A stretch of DNA of 64,000 nt, taken from assembly GCA_025345505.1 (NCBI GenBank), contig JANVCC010000047.1, positions 6,685,373-6,749,372 on the forward strand. The letters run 5' to 3'. A model generated the notes under the pieces. It was not told the origin of the DNA. It was given only the letters and a program-made list of their open reading frames with translations, and searched no databases. Both the position numbers and the translations under genes were made by a program. Source of the DNA: Todiramphus chloris collaris. Taxonomy: Eukaryota > Chordata > Aves > Coraciiformes > Alcedinidae. Of the stretch, positions 1 through 12,229 are shown piece by piece (position 1 is the stretch's first letter; every line of letters starts with the position of its first letter).

Positions 1-1828
1 ACCCTCTGAGCTGTAAGTGTTAGGGATGCAAACAATACACAGACAGAGCTGCTCAAACCACACAGCTGACACATTTCGCAGCTTGGTCCTGGTTAAATTG
101 GCAAAGCAGCTTTACCAGAGTTAAAGAGGGGCAAGAAAAAAAAATATCCATTGTGCCCGTGCAAGTGTTCAGTGATGCAGGAGTGCCAGTGCAATGCTTA
201 GTCTCTCCCAAATACTGAGGAAATTTTGTGGAAAATCTTGACTCAGATGAAAAGGCTCCCTGATTTGCTGGCACTTTCTGTTCAGTGATACATTTTCTCC
301 CTCTTAGCATCGCAAAACAAAGACTACTCTGATGAGTTTGCTCATCCTAATCCCAAATCTCGGGCTCCTTCAGCTAGAAAGCACAAATAAACAAACAAAC
401 AAAAAAGTGTGCTAAGCTGCACGGTTGCCTTGCAAAGTGGAGACTTTAATTACTCCTGTTAATTAGAGAGTGCCTAACTTGTTTTCTGAATAGGAAGCAC
501 ACAGTTGTCTCTGCTGCTGTTATTATCGGGATGGGCCAGATTGTGATCGCTGCTTGTGTTACGGACAACTATTCACAAGGGAGAGTGGTGAAGACATGTG
601 AAAAGGGAAAGAAAAATTTATTAAACCCTGGTTACATCCAAATCCCTCCACGTGGAAACCTGCGTTTTTCAGGAAGCACCAGGGTACAGAAGGAGACTTT
701 GGATGGTTTTTTTTGGTGTATGTTGGGCATTTTCAAGCACCCTGTCTCTGCTGGGATGAAAACTCCAACGTGTATTGTGACGAAATAAGAGAGGAGGTTA
801 AGTAAATTCTAAGCCGATGAACAATTTCTTTGCACGAATTGCTTTCATGAATTGTCATGGAGACACAGGCACTTGGCCTCGTAAGAGACACATTTATCAG
901 CATTAGCAGTATAATGGGAGACAGGCTTTGAAAGATGATCTCTTGAGACGGCAGATTTCAGCATTGTTGGGAGGCCATGTGGACATCCGTGCAATTATCT
1001 ATGGAAACTTCATTTCAGTCTCCCGAGTGCTGTTATCTTTCACAAGCTCCATTTTGTTCTAATTCCTAATAATGGCAACCAAATCCAGAAGAAAACATGA
1101 CTGACTTTAATGGTTTACCCAGATTAGGCTATGAAAAGAAAAAAAAAAGAAAGATTTACAAAACTAATTATGGCTCAAGCAAGCTGAGGAAATGATTTAA
1201 TTCCTAAAGCACATATCCTTGCACTTTGTCTCTTTTTTGTTACCTAATTTCACCCCATTCTATTTAGATATATACTAATTATGTCTTAATTTCAGCTAAT
1301 AATAACTAAAGAGCCACACAAGTCATTGGCTGTATACTTCAGAAGTCAACTTTCTTATTAGTTCTACTTGGTGCAGGTTGAGACTCGAAAACACTATTAA
1401 AAGTTTATCTTAACTGTGAATAACATGATGGAGGTAAGCACTGGTCTAAGGTTCTGTTAATATAGGGTTTCCCAGTGATAACCAGGAGTCAAACACAACA
1501 GGAATCGCTCGATCAGTTGACTGACTAAACTCTGGTCATCGTGTTTCTGGCACCAGAAATGTGAGTTTCTATGAATACGATTGAGGTGCATCACACTGAC
1601 TATAAGCAGAGCCTCTAGAAGATGGGCTTGCTATCCCCTCCAGCATCTCCTCACATACACACCCCTCTTTTTCACACATATATTTGCAAATTGCTTTTCT
1701 CTTAGCCACTCAAAGCTGCAAATGAAGTATCGGATGAAAACCTGGCAAAACTTCACGCGGCCTCCGCTGGAGTCATGCTGAATTTTGGTTACTCTGGCTG
1801 GCTAAGGCCGTATGATTAAAGCATCATC

Positions 1829-1845
1829 TTTTTTTTTTTTTTTTT
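1829..1845. repeat. Poly-T run
   Basis: Seventeen consecutive T residues in AT-rich sequence, not attached to a recognisable retroelement. Confidence 0.9.
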
Positions 1846-2956
1846 GCACAATACGCTCCTCCCTCTGTTTTTCCTATCATTGAGAATCAGTTTATTCCCA
1901 TAGCTTTTAGGGAAATACAAAGTTCATGAGGGAAGTTACATCCAGACCAGCACTGCATGTCAGAGCTCACCGGTGGGGTGACTGCTCCAGTTTATTCATT
2001 TATCTGTTAATAGCTTGGAAATAATCAAATCTGACATTTTCCTTATTCTGCCTTTGCAATGCCCAGCATTCTTCCCTGTGCTGCTCCTTGCACCACCCTG
2101 ACTGCTGGCAGCTGGACCAATGCCCGTGGGGAAGGACCAGCCTGTTCGCAGCCCTCTCCCCTGACTGGGAGCACTGGAGGCCAGCTCCTCCCTGGGGGTT
2201 GGAGGGGGCTCCAGCCTGACACCCACCGTGATTCAAACAACATAAAAACCAGTCACCAAGTTGCCCTCAGGACAATATTTTGAAGCTTTTGAAGAAAAGG
2301 GAAGGGCTTCGATAGGTTTGGGGTCAGGGGGCCAACGGTTTTGCTCAGCATCACTGTACAACTCGATGCATCTGTGGAGTTAGTGAGTTAGTACAGCAGG
2401 ACAAAATCACCCTGAAGTTCTTCTAAGGCATTACTGTATTGCTAGGTTTTGCCCATGAAAAAAAAACCAAAAGGGTCACATTTGTAAGCTTTTTTTGCAA
2501 GAGCTGAAACAAACGGGATCTTTTCCATTAAACAAACACAAGCCTCATACAAAACAACAGAGCTGATGGATGTTAATCTTGCTTACTAAACATGGATCCC
2601 ATCTGGGAAGGTGAGAAAGCTCTAGATGGTCCCCACTTCTCTGCCAGGGAACATGTCTACTGAAAATCCCATTCCCCAGAGAGCTTTTTTTTCCAGAAGA
2701 AAAGAAAGGTCAGGAGAGATTTATCAGCCAGATCTAAGCATGCCAGAAGGGTAGGTCTCCAACCTTCATGCATCTGTCCCTCTGAAACTTTGTGTGCAGA
2801 AATATCAGCGATTTCTTGATCAGTTGAAACCAAGTAGAAACAGCAAGAGGGTGAGACACCCACCAGGCAAGTGGAGTTTTGACATATAAGGCAAACTAAG
2901 GAGGGGCCAAATCACCAAAATTAAGAATAGTTCATTATTAGTTGAATGAAAAGAAA

Positions 2957-2984
2957 GGGGGGGGTGTGTGTGTGTGTGTGTGTG
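2957..2984. repeat. G run followed by (GT)n microsatellite
   Basis: An eight-base G run leads straight into about ten GT units. Alternating purine-pyrimidine repeats of this kind can adopt Z-DNA and are commonly polymorphic. Confidence 0.95.
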
Positions 2985-3290
2985 AAAAAATAAAAGGAGA
3001 ATACAGTCTTTCCACTGTTTTGGAGGAAGAAGAGGCTCAAATCCCAGGGGCTGTGGCACAGCCTAACTGTATTTCACATTCAGTGTGTGGACACTTCCCT
3101 AAAAGGTGTACATAGGGCAGACTGTATAGAAAGAAAAGAAGGAATGACAGTGCAGAAGTGTTCCCTCAGTCACAGTGCTAGATGTGGTCTTTAAGAGATT
3201 GTTAGGGATAAATGGGAATGACTGATTACTGATCGTGATTAGCTGCATACAACAGCATCACAGCTCTGCATGGCACTTCAGAGGGAAAAT

Positions 3291-3301
3291 GGGGGGGGGG
3301 G
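3291..3301. repeat. Eleven-base G homopolymer
   Basis: G11 follows an A/G-rich segment and precedes gaagaaaag. It appears as a C run on the transcribed MTCL-gene strand and is prone to length variation and sequencing error. Confidence 0.9.
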
Positions 3302-3533
3302 AAGAAAAGCAGAAAGGAAAAAAAACTAGAACCGTCCCTGCAGAGTCTGCAGCCAAATCGAGACAAACATAGAATGTGGAGATAAAGAAATGAAAACTTA
3401 AAGGAAAGGACTGAACTTAAATTCATTATGCAATGTAAATGACGGGATGAGAGCTGATCAAAAATTCCCCAATACGATATTTCTTTTCTGGCAAGAAGAC
3501 ACAAAGATAGATAGAGACCAACGCCATCTCCTC

Positions 3534-3552
3534 TACCACCACCACCACCACC
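3534..3552. repeat. Short (CCA)n microsatellite
   Basis: Six consecutive ACC/CCA units. It lies in a chance minus-strand open frame where it would read as a Val run, and there is no sign that it is coding. Confidence 0.85.
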
Positions 3553-4356
3553 ATTGGCTGGAGGGAACCACCAGGCAGAAGATGGGCAAGCGGCTTTAGG
3601 GTTGCAAATCTGACCACAGGGCAGTATGACCAGCACCCAAGCATCTGGCCGAGCGCCAGCACTCCTACCTTGCGCTGGAGAACCACTTTTCTTTGTGGTT
3701 TGCCTGGTGCTTGGTATTTTCCAAGAAGCTCCGTTTTGCAATTCTGCTGAATAAAAACTTTTTTGCTTCAGTACCGCTAGAGACCGGCAAGACCTGCTAT
3801 GAGTTCTGCTTTTACATGACTTCAAGACAATCAGTTTTTCACAGGCATTATTTTCTCAGTGTGACTCGTGGTGGGTGTGATGTTCCAGCTAATTTTCATG
3901 ATGAGCTCTCAATAAGCAAAAACACCGGTTCTTGCCATTTTCTAGACATATCTGTGAGCGTGAGGATGCATGGAACCTACATTTCTGGTTGCTTTTCACT
4001 CACAAAACATCTAATGGGCATCTCAACTTCTTTTAGATATTTGGGTATCCCTGAAGAGCAGCGTTTTGAACCTCCCGGGCCTTTCTGTACCTACCCCTTT
4101 GAGCCATGCCCTCAGGACCTGGTGGCTGTTTGACCAGGTTGGGCACTTGCTGTGGCGTGCTCTGTTCTCAGCCAGCACATACCTCAAATGGATACCCAGG
4201 TTTGGAGGCAGCTCTGGGTAACACCCTCAAGCTGGGGAACAGACACAACATGCATAGGCTAGGCCGTGTCAATATATAAGATTGTTTCTCAGTCTTTCCT
4301 ACCCTAAAGAACTGCTGAAGCAAACTGAATGGCCACCTCGCACAGTGCTGTTGCAA

Positions 4357-4798
4357 TGGGTTTCAGCTTCAAGGATGATGGAGGGACTTGAGCGTCTCCC
4401 CTGTGAAGAAAGACTGAGGGAACTGGGGCTGTTTAGTCTGGAGAGGAGAAGACTGAGAGAGGATCTTATTAATGTCTATAAATATCTGAGGGGTGGGTGT
4501 CAAATGGAAGGGGCCAAGCTCTTTTCTGTAGTGCCCAGCAATGGGACAAGGAACAGTGGGTATAAACTTCAGCATAGAAGGTTCCACCTCAACATGAGGA
4601 GGAACTTCTTTACTGGGAGGGTGACGGAGCCTGGAACAGGCTGCCCAAAGAGGTTGTGGTGTCTCCTTCTCTGGAGACTTTCAAAACCTGTCTGGATGCA
4701 TTCTTGTGCAACATGCCCTGGGTGATCCTGCTCTGTCTGGGGGGTTGGACTCAATGATCTCTAGAGGTCCCTTCCTACCCCTAACACTCTATCATTCA
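4357..4798 (+). mobile_element. CR1 LINE 3' fragment, older subfamily
   Basis: This is a 5'-truncated CR1 ending in the typical 3' block: GGTTGGACTCAATGATCTC, then AGAGGTCCCTTCC, then a degenerate CTCTATCATTC tail. One frame still reads as the C-terminus of CR1 ORF2, with EERLRELGLFSLE and LNMRRNFFTGRV motifs, but with frame damage near the end. It is non-functional. Orientation is antisense to the MTCL-family gene. Confidence 0.93.
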
Positions 4799-7637
4799 AG
4801 CCCAAATCCTTTGCTTGCAGGAGCTACAATACAAGCGTACAACATAAAGGTTATTTTCCCCTGGTTATTTTCTGGGATCACTAATTCACATTGTAAGTGG
4901 TTGCAGAGCTAACCCATGGTTACTCGGTTAATTCTGTCGAGGCCTTTTTTGAAGGCTTTCCAAGGCAAACTACAGCTGCTCCTAATGCCTGCATTTGGGC
5001 GGAGGAAGCGAGCCCCAGGAATCCATTCCCTCTGCACCTCTCTGTATTACCAGGAATGAGGAAAGGAAGGACAGTGACGCCCACAAACCCCAGTGGACAC
5101 AACCCTGTCTTCGTGTAGCTTCATCTGTAATCTGCATGTGTGTGGGCATACATATATATATTCATATATAATTTCATCCATATATTTTACAGACTTGCAG
5201 AAAAATAAACTCCCTGACCTGACCAATGACTTTTAAATACTTCTCCATAGAAGGCTCTGCAGGAAGAAAGCCCAGTGCCCCATTTTGAAGTCTGATGAAG
5301 CTGTGCTTCTATTGGCATTCTGGGAAAGCAGGCTGCAGCCCTCAGCCACCAAGAGCCCCTGGTTTGCCCACTCAGTTGCCCACCCTACCCACTCAAGTGC
5401 AACATGTCGAGATGATTTCTTGTGGTTATTATTACAAATCAATGGGTTTTAAGACTTGGAGACAACCCGTGGGGCTTGGCTGCGTACACTGAGCCTGCCG
5501 AGGGGAGAGCAGGGGAGGTGCAACCTTTCTCTAATGAAGACACGATGTTGATCTTGGCTTCTTTCTCAGGGAGGTGAAACACTATCTCCATCTCTTTGGC
5601 TATAAACAGCAACCATAAGGGTGCTGGGAAAAGCTTTAGCTCCTACAGTCAGCACAAAAAAGCAGAGGAAACCAGGCAGACCTCTTTCCTGAGAAGGTTT
5701 CAGCCTACGGGACATCAATAAAACCAGTGTCCCAAGGGGGGCTGAGTGGGTAGCTCAGTCTCTGTGTCATATCCCAGCTTGGGGGAACACCAGTTCATGG
5801 GCTGTCTGCCCAACACCAGCGAGACGGAGCTCGAACCCGGGGCTGCCACAGGAGAGCTCGTGAGGTGCCGCCACAGTCAGCGAACGGTCTTCCCTGCCAA
5901 GATGCTCATTAGCACAAAATCTTCGGCACCAGCTATAAAGTTAGTCAGCCCCTCAGCTACTCTCCAGTTACTCTGTGAGGAGAGATGATTCACTCTGCTC
6001 CCAGAAAAACCCACAGTCTGAACATATGGATAGAGGTGCAACAAGCTCAAGAAGCTGCACGGTTTGGAGGTCACTCTTGTGTCCTAAATTATTTCTATGT
6101 TATCTCTCTGACATCTCAGTAGATTAAGTTGGCCCTGTTGACCCCCATAAAAGAGAAATCCCAAGTATTTTATCACGTGGATTTGGCCAAAAATCACGTG
6201 TTCATGAAAACCTTACCTGGGTAAACACCTTTTTTTCTTTGTGCATGTCTCTGCTGCCTCTTCTCTTCAGGGAGCTCTGCAATAGAACCAGCGCCGAGTT
6301 ATTGATAAGCCAAATGCAAAGCCTGCAAGTTTGGCAGCACTCACCACTCTAAAACTAATTTAGGAAAAAGGAAGAATATTCCTCTGAGCAGCTAGAAATT
6401 TCATTTGTCATGATAATCACTAAAAAACCAAAACCAACAAGGTGATCGGGGCCTTGTAAGTGCACAAATTCAATGCACAAAACTTTCCCTGAAAGAAAGA
6501 AGAGAGGAAAGGGAGGGAGGAAGAAGAGAGAGAAAGAGAGAAGAGAAGGAAAAGGGTATGGAAAGGGGAAAAGGGGAAAAGGGGAAAAGGAGCAAGCAAA
6601 GAGAGAGCAAGAAGGCAAGAGTAAGAAAGCAAACAAGCAAGCACAAAGAAAAGAAAGGAGTAGAATTAGTTTTAAGTTTAGTGAGGGGAAAACCCACCCT
6701 TTTTTCTTCTCTGGACCACCACACTTATTTTGGCAAAACTTTCTTTCAATGATTTGTATTTGATTAATCCAGGGCAGAAGTCCAAGAATGTTACTCAGAG
6801 TGGATGTGAAACACATTGTGGAAACCTCAGAGGGTAGCAACCCCCCCACCCCCAGAAAAAAAAAAGAGAAGGACATACATGTTTAAGCTATTGGTTAATC
6901 CATGCTAGCAAATGTACCAAGGATCACAGATAAACGCCACATAATTCTCCATGTATTTCTGAATTTACTTTAGATTCAATTGGCTTTGCAAATCTTTATA
7001 TCCCCCGTGTAAATAGGGTTGGTTTGGTTCTTTTTTAAGATATGGAAATGTCATCACCACTGCCTGGTTTTCAGACACCTCTCAGCACCTGAATGGAAAT
7101 AAAACATTTTTCCTAAGAACTTGCTGGGACCTTACCAGTGTTCACACCGGCTCGTGGCTCAGGACCAAGGTCAAATCAGCATGAACTGGGTCTACTTGAA
7201 AAAGGCATCAATTTGACTTTTGCAGGTTGAAGTATAGGAGGGGAACAATAGATATTGGGAAAAAAAAACCAAAACCAAGAAGCCCAAACCCCTGGAGTCA
7301 TTTGAATTCACATCTGGCTGTATTGCTTTGTTTGCACCCAGAGCCCTAAGGCTGCTACTCCCCAGCGATCTCCTTGGCATTGTGGCCTCTTTTATTTGCT
7401 GCTTCTGTTTATATTTGCTCTACAGGGGACAATTTCCATCTGAGGGGAAGCCCAGGCTGTCACAGTCTTGCCCAGTGTGCCTCCCCTCTGGCCCAAGCGA
7501 TGGAGAAGCACGTGGACCAGCATCAGCTCCCATGTCCAGAATCCCAGTCTGAAAAAAAATGAGCCCAGTGAAGAGGAAGGGAAAGGAGGGAGAGGCATCC
7601 AGTTACTTAGCTAAGTCCAGTCTTGTGCCCAGCCTGG
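4799..7637. other. Intronic sequence without gene
   Basis: No exon or interspersed repeat is recognisable. It contains a short TA-rich tract (about 5150-5175), a tRNA-like A-box resemblance near 5746-5759 (rejected as a tRNA) and a long purine tract at 6491-6592. Confidence 0.6.
6491..6592. repeat. Purine (GA/GGGGAAAA) tract
   Basis: The plus strand is pure purine for 66 bases (6491-6556). After a short break it is pure purine again for 33 bases (6560-6592), including a run of GGGGAAAA units. A/G-rich sequence with scattered pyrimidines continues to about 6660. Mirror-symmetric polypurine DNA can form triplex structures. Confidence 0.93.
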
Positions 7638-8129
7638 TGTACTGGGTCTGCCGGAGCTGGAGTTGATTTTCCCCACAGCAGCCCTCCCAGTGCTGTGCTC
7701 TGCACTGGGAGCTGGAAAGGTGCTGGTAACCCCCCTGTGCTGTGGCTGCTGTGGCTCACCCAGAACAAGGGCTGGTTTCCAACATTCCCCCTGCAGTGGG
7801 ATGGGGTGGGCAAGACCTTGGGAGGAGACATGACTGGGACAGCTGACCCAAACTGACCAAAGGGATATTCCAGACCATATGATGTCAGGTGAACTATGAA
7901 ATCCAGGAAAGAGGGGGTTGGCGGGGGCATCGTCCATGTTTGGAGCCCTGCTTCCCTGCTTTGTTTTCTTTTGCTTCCATGCGCAGCATTGCTTGCTTAT
8001 CATTAAACTGCTTTTGTCTTAATCCAAGAGTTTCATCTTATTTTGTCCCCCCTGGTCCAGCTGAGAGGAGGAGGTGGGGAGTGATGGAGCAGCTGGGTGG
8101 GCACCAGGCACCCAGCCAAGGTCACCACA
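7638..8129 (+). mobile_element. Solo LTR of an avian endogenous retrovirus, with 5-bp TSD
   Basis: The 492-bp element begins TGTACTGGG, ends GTCACCACA, and is flanked on both sides by the perfect 5-bp duplication CCTGG (7633-7637 and 8130-8134). Inside it are LTR-like parts known from avian ERVs: a U3 block with GCTGACCCAAACTG and AAAGGGATATTCC (about 7842-7873), and a poly(A) signal ATTAAA at 8002-8007. A TTTTGTCTTAATCC segment and a GA-rich 3' part follow. There is no internal retroviral sequence beside it, so it is a solo LTR. A 5-bp duplication is typical of ERVL-type elements. It is antisense to the MTCL-family gene. Confidence 0.88.
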
Positions 8130-8660
8130 CCTGGCTCGGCCAGCAGAAAACACAACATGAGCTTGGGGACAGGGGCACAGACCCCGTGCAAATCTGAACC
8201 AACAGCTTTCTGTGGTTTTGTAGTTCGTGCCTGGGAAGCCAGGAACCTACTGCAAATTATCCTTACTGCACATCAAGATAAATCTCTCCTTCTGCTCTTT
8301 GTTATACACAGTTAAGTAGTTAAAAGCCATTTATACATGGCACCATATGCCCGAGACATACTACAGTTTATTTTTGCTAATCTGCTCTCTACGTTAATCC
8401 AGTGATTTCCTATAGCTAATGAAGCTGAGTAAGAGAAATGTCAGTGTGTTTTTTCTGAATCCTGAAACAATTTAATTAAAAAAAAAAAAGATTTCAAAAA
8501 CTAAAAACATCAGATGAAAACCTGTTACACAAGCTTGGGCAGGACAAACAGTTTTCCCTTGTTTCTTTTAAATGTGGTATTATTCTGGAAGCAGGTACGC
8601 AACTGAGAGCAGTCACCAGTCAGCAGCATCATGCCCTGGTGTACAAGGTAGGTCACTATC

Positions 8661-8850
8661 ACAAAATCATAGACCCACTGCATGGTGGGGGCTGGAAGGT
8701 CCCTCTGGAGATGCTCTGGTGCCATCCCCCTGCTCCATCCAGCAGGGTCACCCAGAGCAGGGGGCCCAGCATCGCAGTGTCCAGGCAGGTTTGGAATCTC
8801 TCCAGACAAGGAGACTCCACAGGCTCTCTGGGCAGCCTGGACCAGTATGG
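8661..8850 (-). mobile_element. CR1 LINE 3' fragment
   Basis: Read on the minus strand this is a short CR1 3' end: GGCAGCCTG block, CTCCTTGTCTGGAGAGATTCC, then AGAGGGACCTTCCAGCC and a degenerate TCTATGATTTTGT tail. It is strongly 5'-truncated. Confidence 0.85.
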
Positions 8851-9641
8851 TTCAAGAGATATGGGGCTCTCCCACTCACCACTTTCTCGTGTGACTTCAA
8901 GCAAGAGCAGGTTAAGCAAGAGGAGGTTGTTTGGTTACCACATTCAATTTGTAAGCTCTTAGAGTCAGGGATGAGTCTGCAGAGACCTCAATGCACAATT
9001 GTAGCAAACAGCTCCCTGTCATGCTAGAAATGCAGAACCTTATGCCACATCCTAAAAACTCCTTGCTCTTACCTATAGGCAAAAAGTTCCACTTGGACAC
9101 GTCCAACTTGAGAAACCAGAGGATATAAACACATGGGCTACGGTGTGCAAGAGAAAGTAATAAAGCCTTTGCTCTCTTGTAAAGGAAAATGCTTGGAAAA
9201 TAACAGGATGGGAATTAAAATCTAGGCCAGAGACGTGGATCGCAGGCTGAGAAACAGGCAGGTACTGTGGCTTTGGAAGCTGCAAGATCTGCTCCTCACT
9301 GAAAAAAATGGATTTCACAGATCCAGACTAACAAGTTTGTAACACATAGCACTAGATGGGGCCTTGCTTTAAGCATGTTCATACCGTTCTGTTCTGCCCA
9401 AGAACAACCTTCTGATCAGTGCTTGGCTGGGAGATTGCTTTATATTTCCATAAGGCAGAGACTCAACCTCAGGCTGAGTCTGTCCTCAGTGTAACAAAAA
9501 GATTGGGATAATTACCTCTGGGGGCTACCAGTGGATTACAGGGAGAAATCTCCCTCCCACGTGTCAGCAGAGGGCTAGAAACACCGGCATGGCAACAAGG
9601 GACTGCCTGCCCAAAACCCCCTGAGCTCTGTAGCAGAGCAA

Positions 9642-10012
9642 GGAAAGATCTTGTGAACCTCATGACGTTCAACAAGACCAAGTGCAGGATCCTGCACCTG
9701 GATTGGGGCAACCCCCAGTATCAGCACAGGCTGGGAGTGAAGGGATGGAGAGCAGCACTGGGAGGGCTGGAACCCCTCTGCTGGGAGTCCAGGCTGGGAG
9801 AGCTGGGGGTGTTCAGCCTGGAGAAGGCTCCGGGGAGACCTTCTGGTGGCCTTTCAGGATTTCAAGGGGCCTGTCAAAAAGATGGGGACAGACTTTTTAT
9901 CAGGGCCTGTTGGGACAGGACAAGGGGTGATGGCTTGAAACTAAAAGAGGGAGATTTAGACTGGAGAGAAGGAAGAAAATTTTTTACGTCCTTAATGTGG
10001 TGAGTCCCTGTC
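9642..10012 (+). mobile_element. CR1 LINE fragment, dominant young subfamily, 3'-truncated
   Basis: It starts with ATGACGTTCAACAAGACC and CAAGTGCAGGATCCTGCACC, which belong to the 3' part of CR1 ORF2. It then carries the GGGAGGGCTGGAACCCCTCT block shared with about ten other copies here. An internal part present in longer copies is missing, and the match ends at GGTGAGTCCCTGTC without the usual 3' tail. This suggests deletion or rearrangement after insertion. Confidence 0.88.
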
Positions 10013-12229
10013 ATTCAGTGATGGTTAAACAAGATTTTGTTAGTCCTTTGGTTAATACAGTTTCTTAGGAAAGATGTTACTCACTGGATATTTTCAATCT
10101 TCACAGTTTAACTCATGTTTGATGGCCACCGCACCTACTGACTACCAAGGAGAAGTCATTTATGGGGGTAATAAATTATCCTGTGTTTTAAAAGTTAAAT
10201 TTCCTAAAAAATTATTGTCTGTAGTGATTACAGAATTAAGTGCAGGAAGAGACAATTATTTTCACTTTTCCTAGGACCCTAGAAGGGACAGGAAGAGATA
10301 ATTTGCATCTTTCCTTGAATTCCCTTTTTATCAGAAGAATCCTGTCACCAAGCATAGACAGCAGGTCTACCCACGCAGGGGACAGCAACCACGAGTCGAC
10401 GCACTGGAATTGGAGGTTGAGTGAGAGATGGAAATAAAGATTGAACAAAGAGCAATCATAGATGTAAACACATGATGGTATGCCCCAAGTTTTCATAACG
10501 AGGCAAGTGCTGAGTAGCTGACAGTAGATAGGGACGTGGAAAATAAGATCAGAGAACCAAGAGTCCCTAAGAGCTGCCAGTCTGTCACTTTGTTCACTGA
10601 TATTAAGAGGACCAAGTCATTTTTGGTGCAGTCTGGCAGCTGCAGGCAAGAGTGGGCTTGCTATCATACGTGCATCCAACCCAACCTGGAAACTCAAGTA
10701 GTCAGCCATTGAAGTGACAACGTCTGCAACTTAAAAACAGAAAGGCTGGCTTGGAAAGTCCAGCCCCTCAGGCAATTTCTATCGCTGTGATGTGCGGGGA
10801 ATTAATGCGTGAGCATCGCTGGGGCTTACGAGCCGCATGAATCACACTCCATGTGCAACAACGGCTTGCTTTGAAATGGAGAATCACAATTTTCATTTGC
10901 ATTCATTAGAAAGAATTGACAGCAAGAGATCTGATGGTACTCATAAAAAAAAAATACATATATATATAGACACACACACACACAATGTGAGTGACTGAAT
11001 CTGCTGGCTCTGAACCCCTCAGTAGATGAAGCAGACTCCTTTCACTGGTGTCTGCAAGGCTAGCAGCTTCAGAGCTGCACTTTGGCATTTCATACCAAGA
11101 GGTAACTTCTTGTGAGTCTCCTCATGTTCAAGAATGAGCAAAACCTCCAGAGAGATGTCATCTCTGCCCCCCAGTATGTGACTTATTGGGATATCTTGCC
11201 AGCTCTTTCATAGAGGTTACTCTCCAAGAAACACCCGTGGTTTCAATGAAGGGAACTCTGCTTGGCATGAATGTTAAGTGGAAAAAAACCCAAATCCACT
11301 TGTAACAGATGGTCAGAAGGTGGGTTTATCCCCAAGAGATGTAAACCAGTATTTGTTAACTGCATTGTTAATCACCGCTCAGGAATGCCTCACTGCCAGC
11401 GTTTTCCAGGCACTGTGCAGGTGATCTGCTCCACTGTGGACCTCTATGGGCTGCAGAGGACAACCTGCCTCATCACAGTCTTCACCACGGGCTGCAGGGG
11501 AACTTCTACTCTGGCACTGGGAGCATTTCCTGCCCCTCTTTCTGCGCTGACCTTGGTGTCTATAGAGTTGTTGCTCTCACACATTCTCACTCCTCTCTCC
11601 AGCTGCAGGGTTTTTGTCACTTTCTGAAATCTGTTATCCCAGAGGTACTACCACCATCACTGATGGCCTTGACCTTGGCATGTGATGGGTCTGTCTTGGA
11701 GCTGTCTGACATTGCCTCTATTGGACATGGGGGAAGCTTCCAGCAGCTCCTCACAGAAACCACCCCTTGTAGCCCCCCCCACTACCAAAACCCTGCCACA
11801 AAAACCCAATACAGCATGGGAAGATTATGGCAGAGGATGAAAAAAGCAAGGGATCTCTGTGCTCCTTCTCCAACAATCCCCCTTCCACACAAATCCAGCT
11901 TCCACTTCCCACTGCAGACCATTTCCCTCTCAACTTTACTCTCAAACCACTAATGAATAAACTCTTCTAACAAACACAGCGCTGAAAGAACACGAGCAGT
12001 TTCTTCAGTAGGGACAGCTTTCAGCTCTCACTGAAGAACCTCCCTCCCAAAACCGTTACCTGCCCATTTGGTAAAAAGGAAGCTTTTTTCCCCATTTCTG
12101 TAGCAATATCCCTATTTCTAATGGCAGGACAGGGCAGTGTTCCATTCTTTCTTAAGACCCTGAATGTCTCTAAATTCCAAGTAACCAAATAAAGTTTTGC
12201 TGTGCTGCCATCCCATGCTTCTGGATTAC
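10013..12229. other. Intronic sequence without gene
   Basis: Unique sequence. The only regular element is a TA/CA dinucleotide tract around 10957-10983. I found no exon in it. Confidence 0.6.
10957..10983. repeat. (TA)n/(CA)n microsatellite
   Basis: A short TATATATA run is followed by about seven CA units, next to an A-rich run. Confidence 0.85.

Larger units (their letters stand above)
1..4356. other. Unique intronic sequence, no gene seen
   Basis: This stretch is AT-rich with only short chance open frames. The part at about 840-1090 is complex, non-repetitive sequence that could be conserved non-coding DNA, but this is untested. Low-complexity parts are a T run (1829-1845), a G run with a GT repeat (2957-2984), an 11-base G run (3291-3301) and a short CCA repeat (3534-3552). 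Confidence 0.6.

Noticed and set aside
3226-3825. A 199-codon minus-strand open frame.
   Set aside because: It runs through a G homopolymer and a CCA microsatellite. The product is low-complexity with no family resemblance, and splice borders are not convincing.
3693-4133. A 146-codon plus-strand open frame in unique sequence.
   Set aside because: No recognisable domain, no start context or splice evidence. Its length is compatible with chance in 64 kb.
5746-5838. tRNA-like A box (GTGGGTAGCTCAGT) and B-box-like AGCTCGAACCC.
   Set aside because: The spacing of about 70 bp is too long for a tRNA and I could not form a cloverleaf. An old tRNA-derived SINE remains possible but is unsupported.
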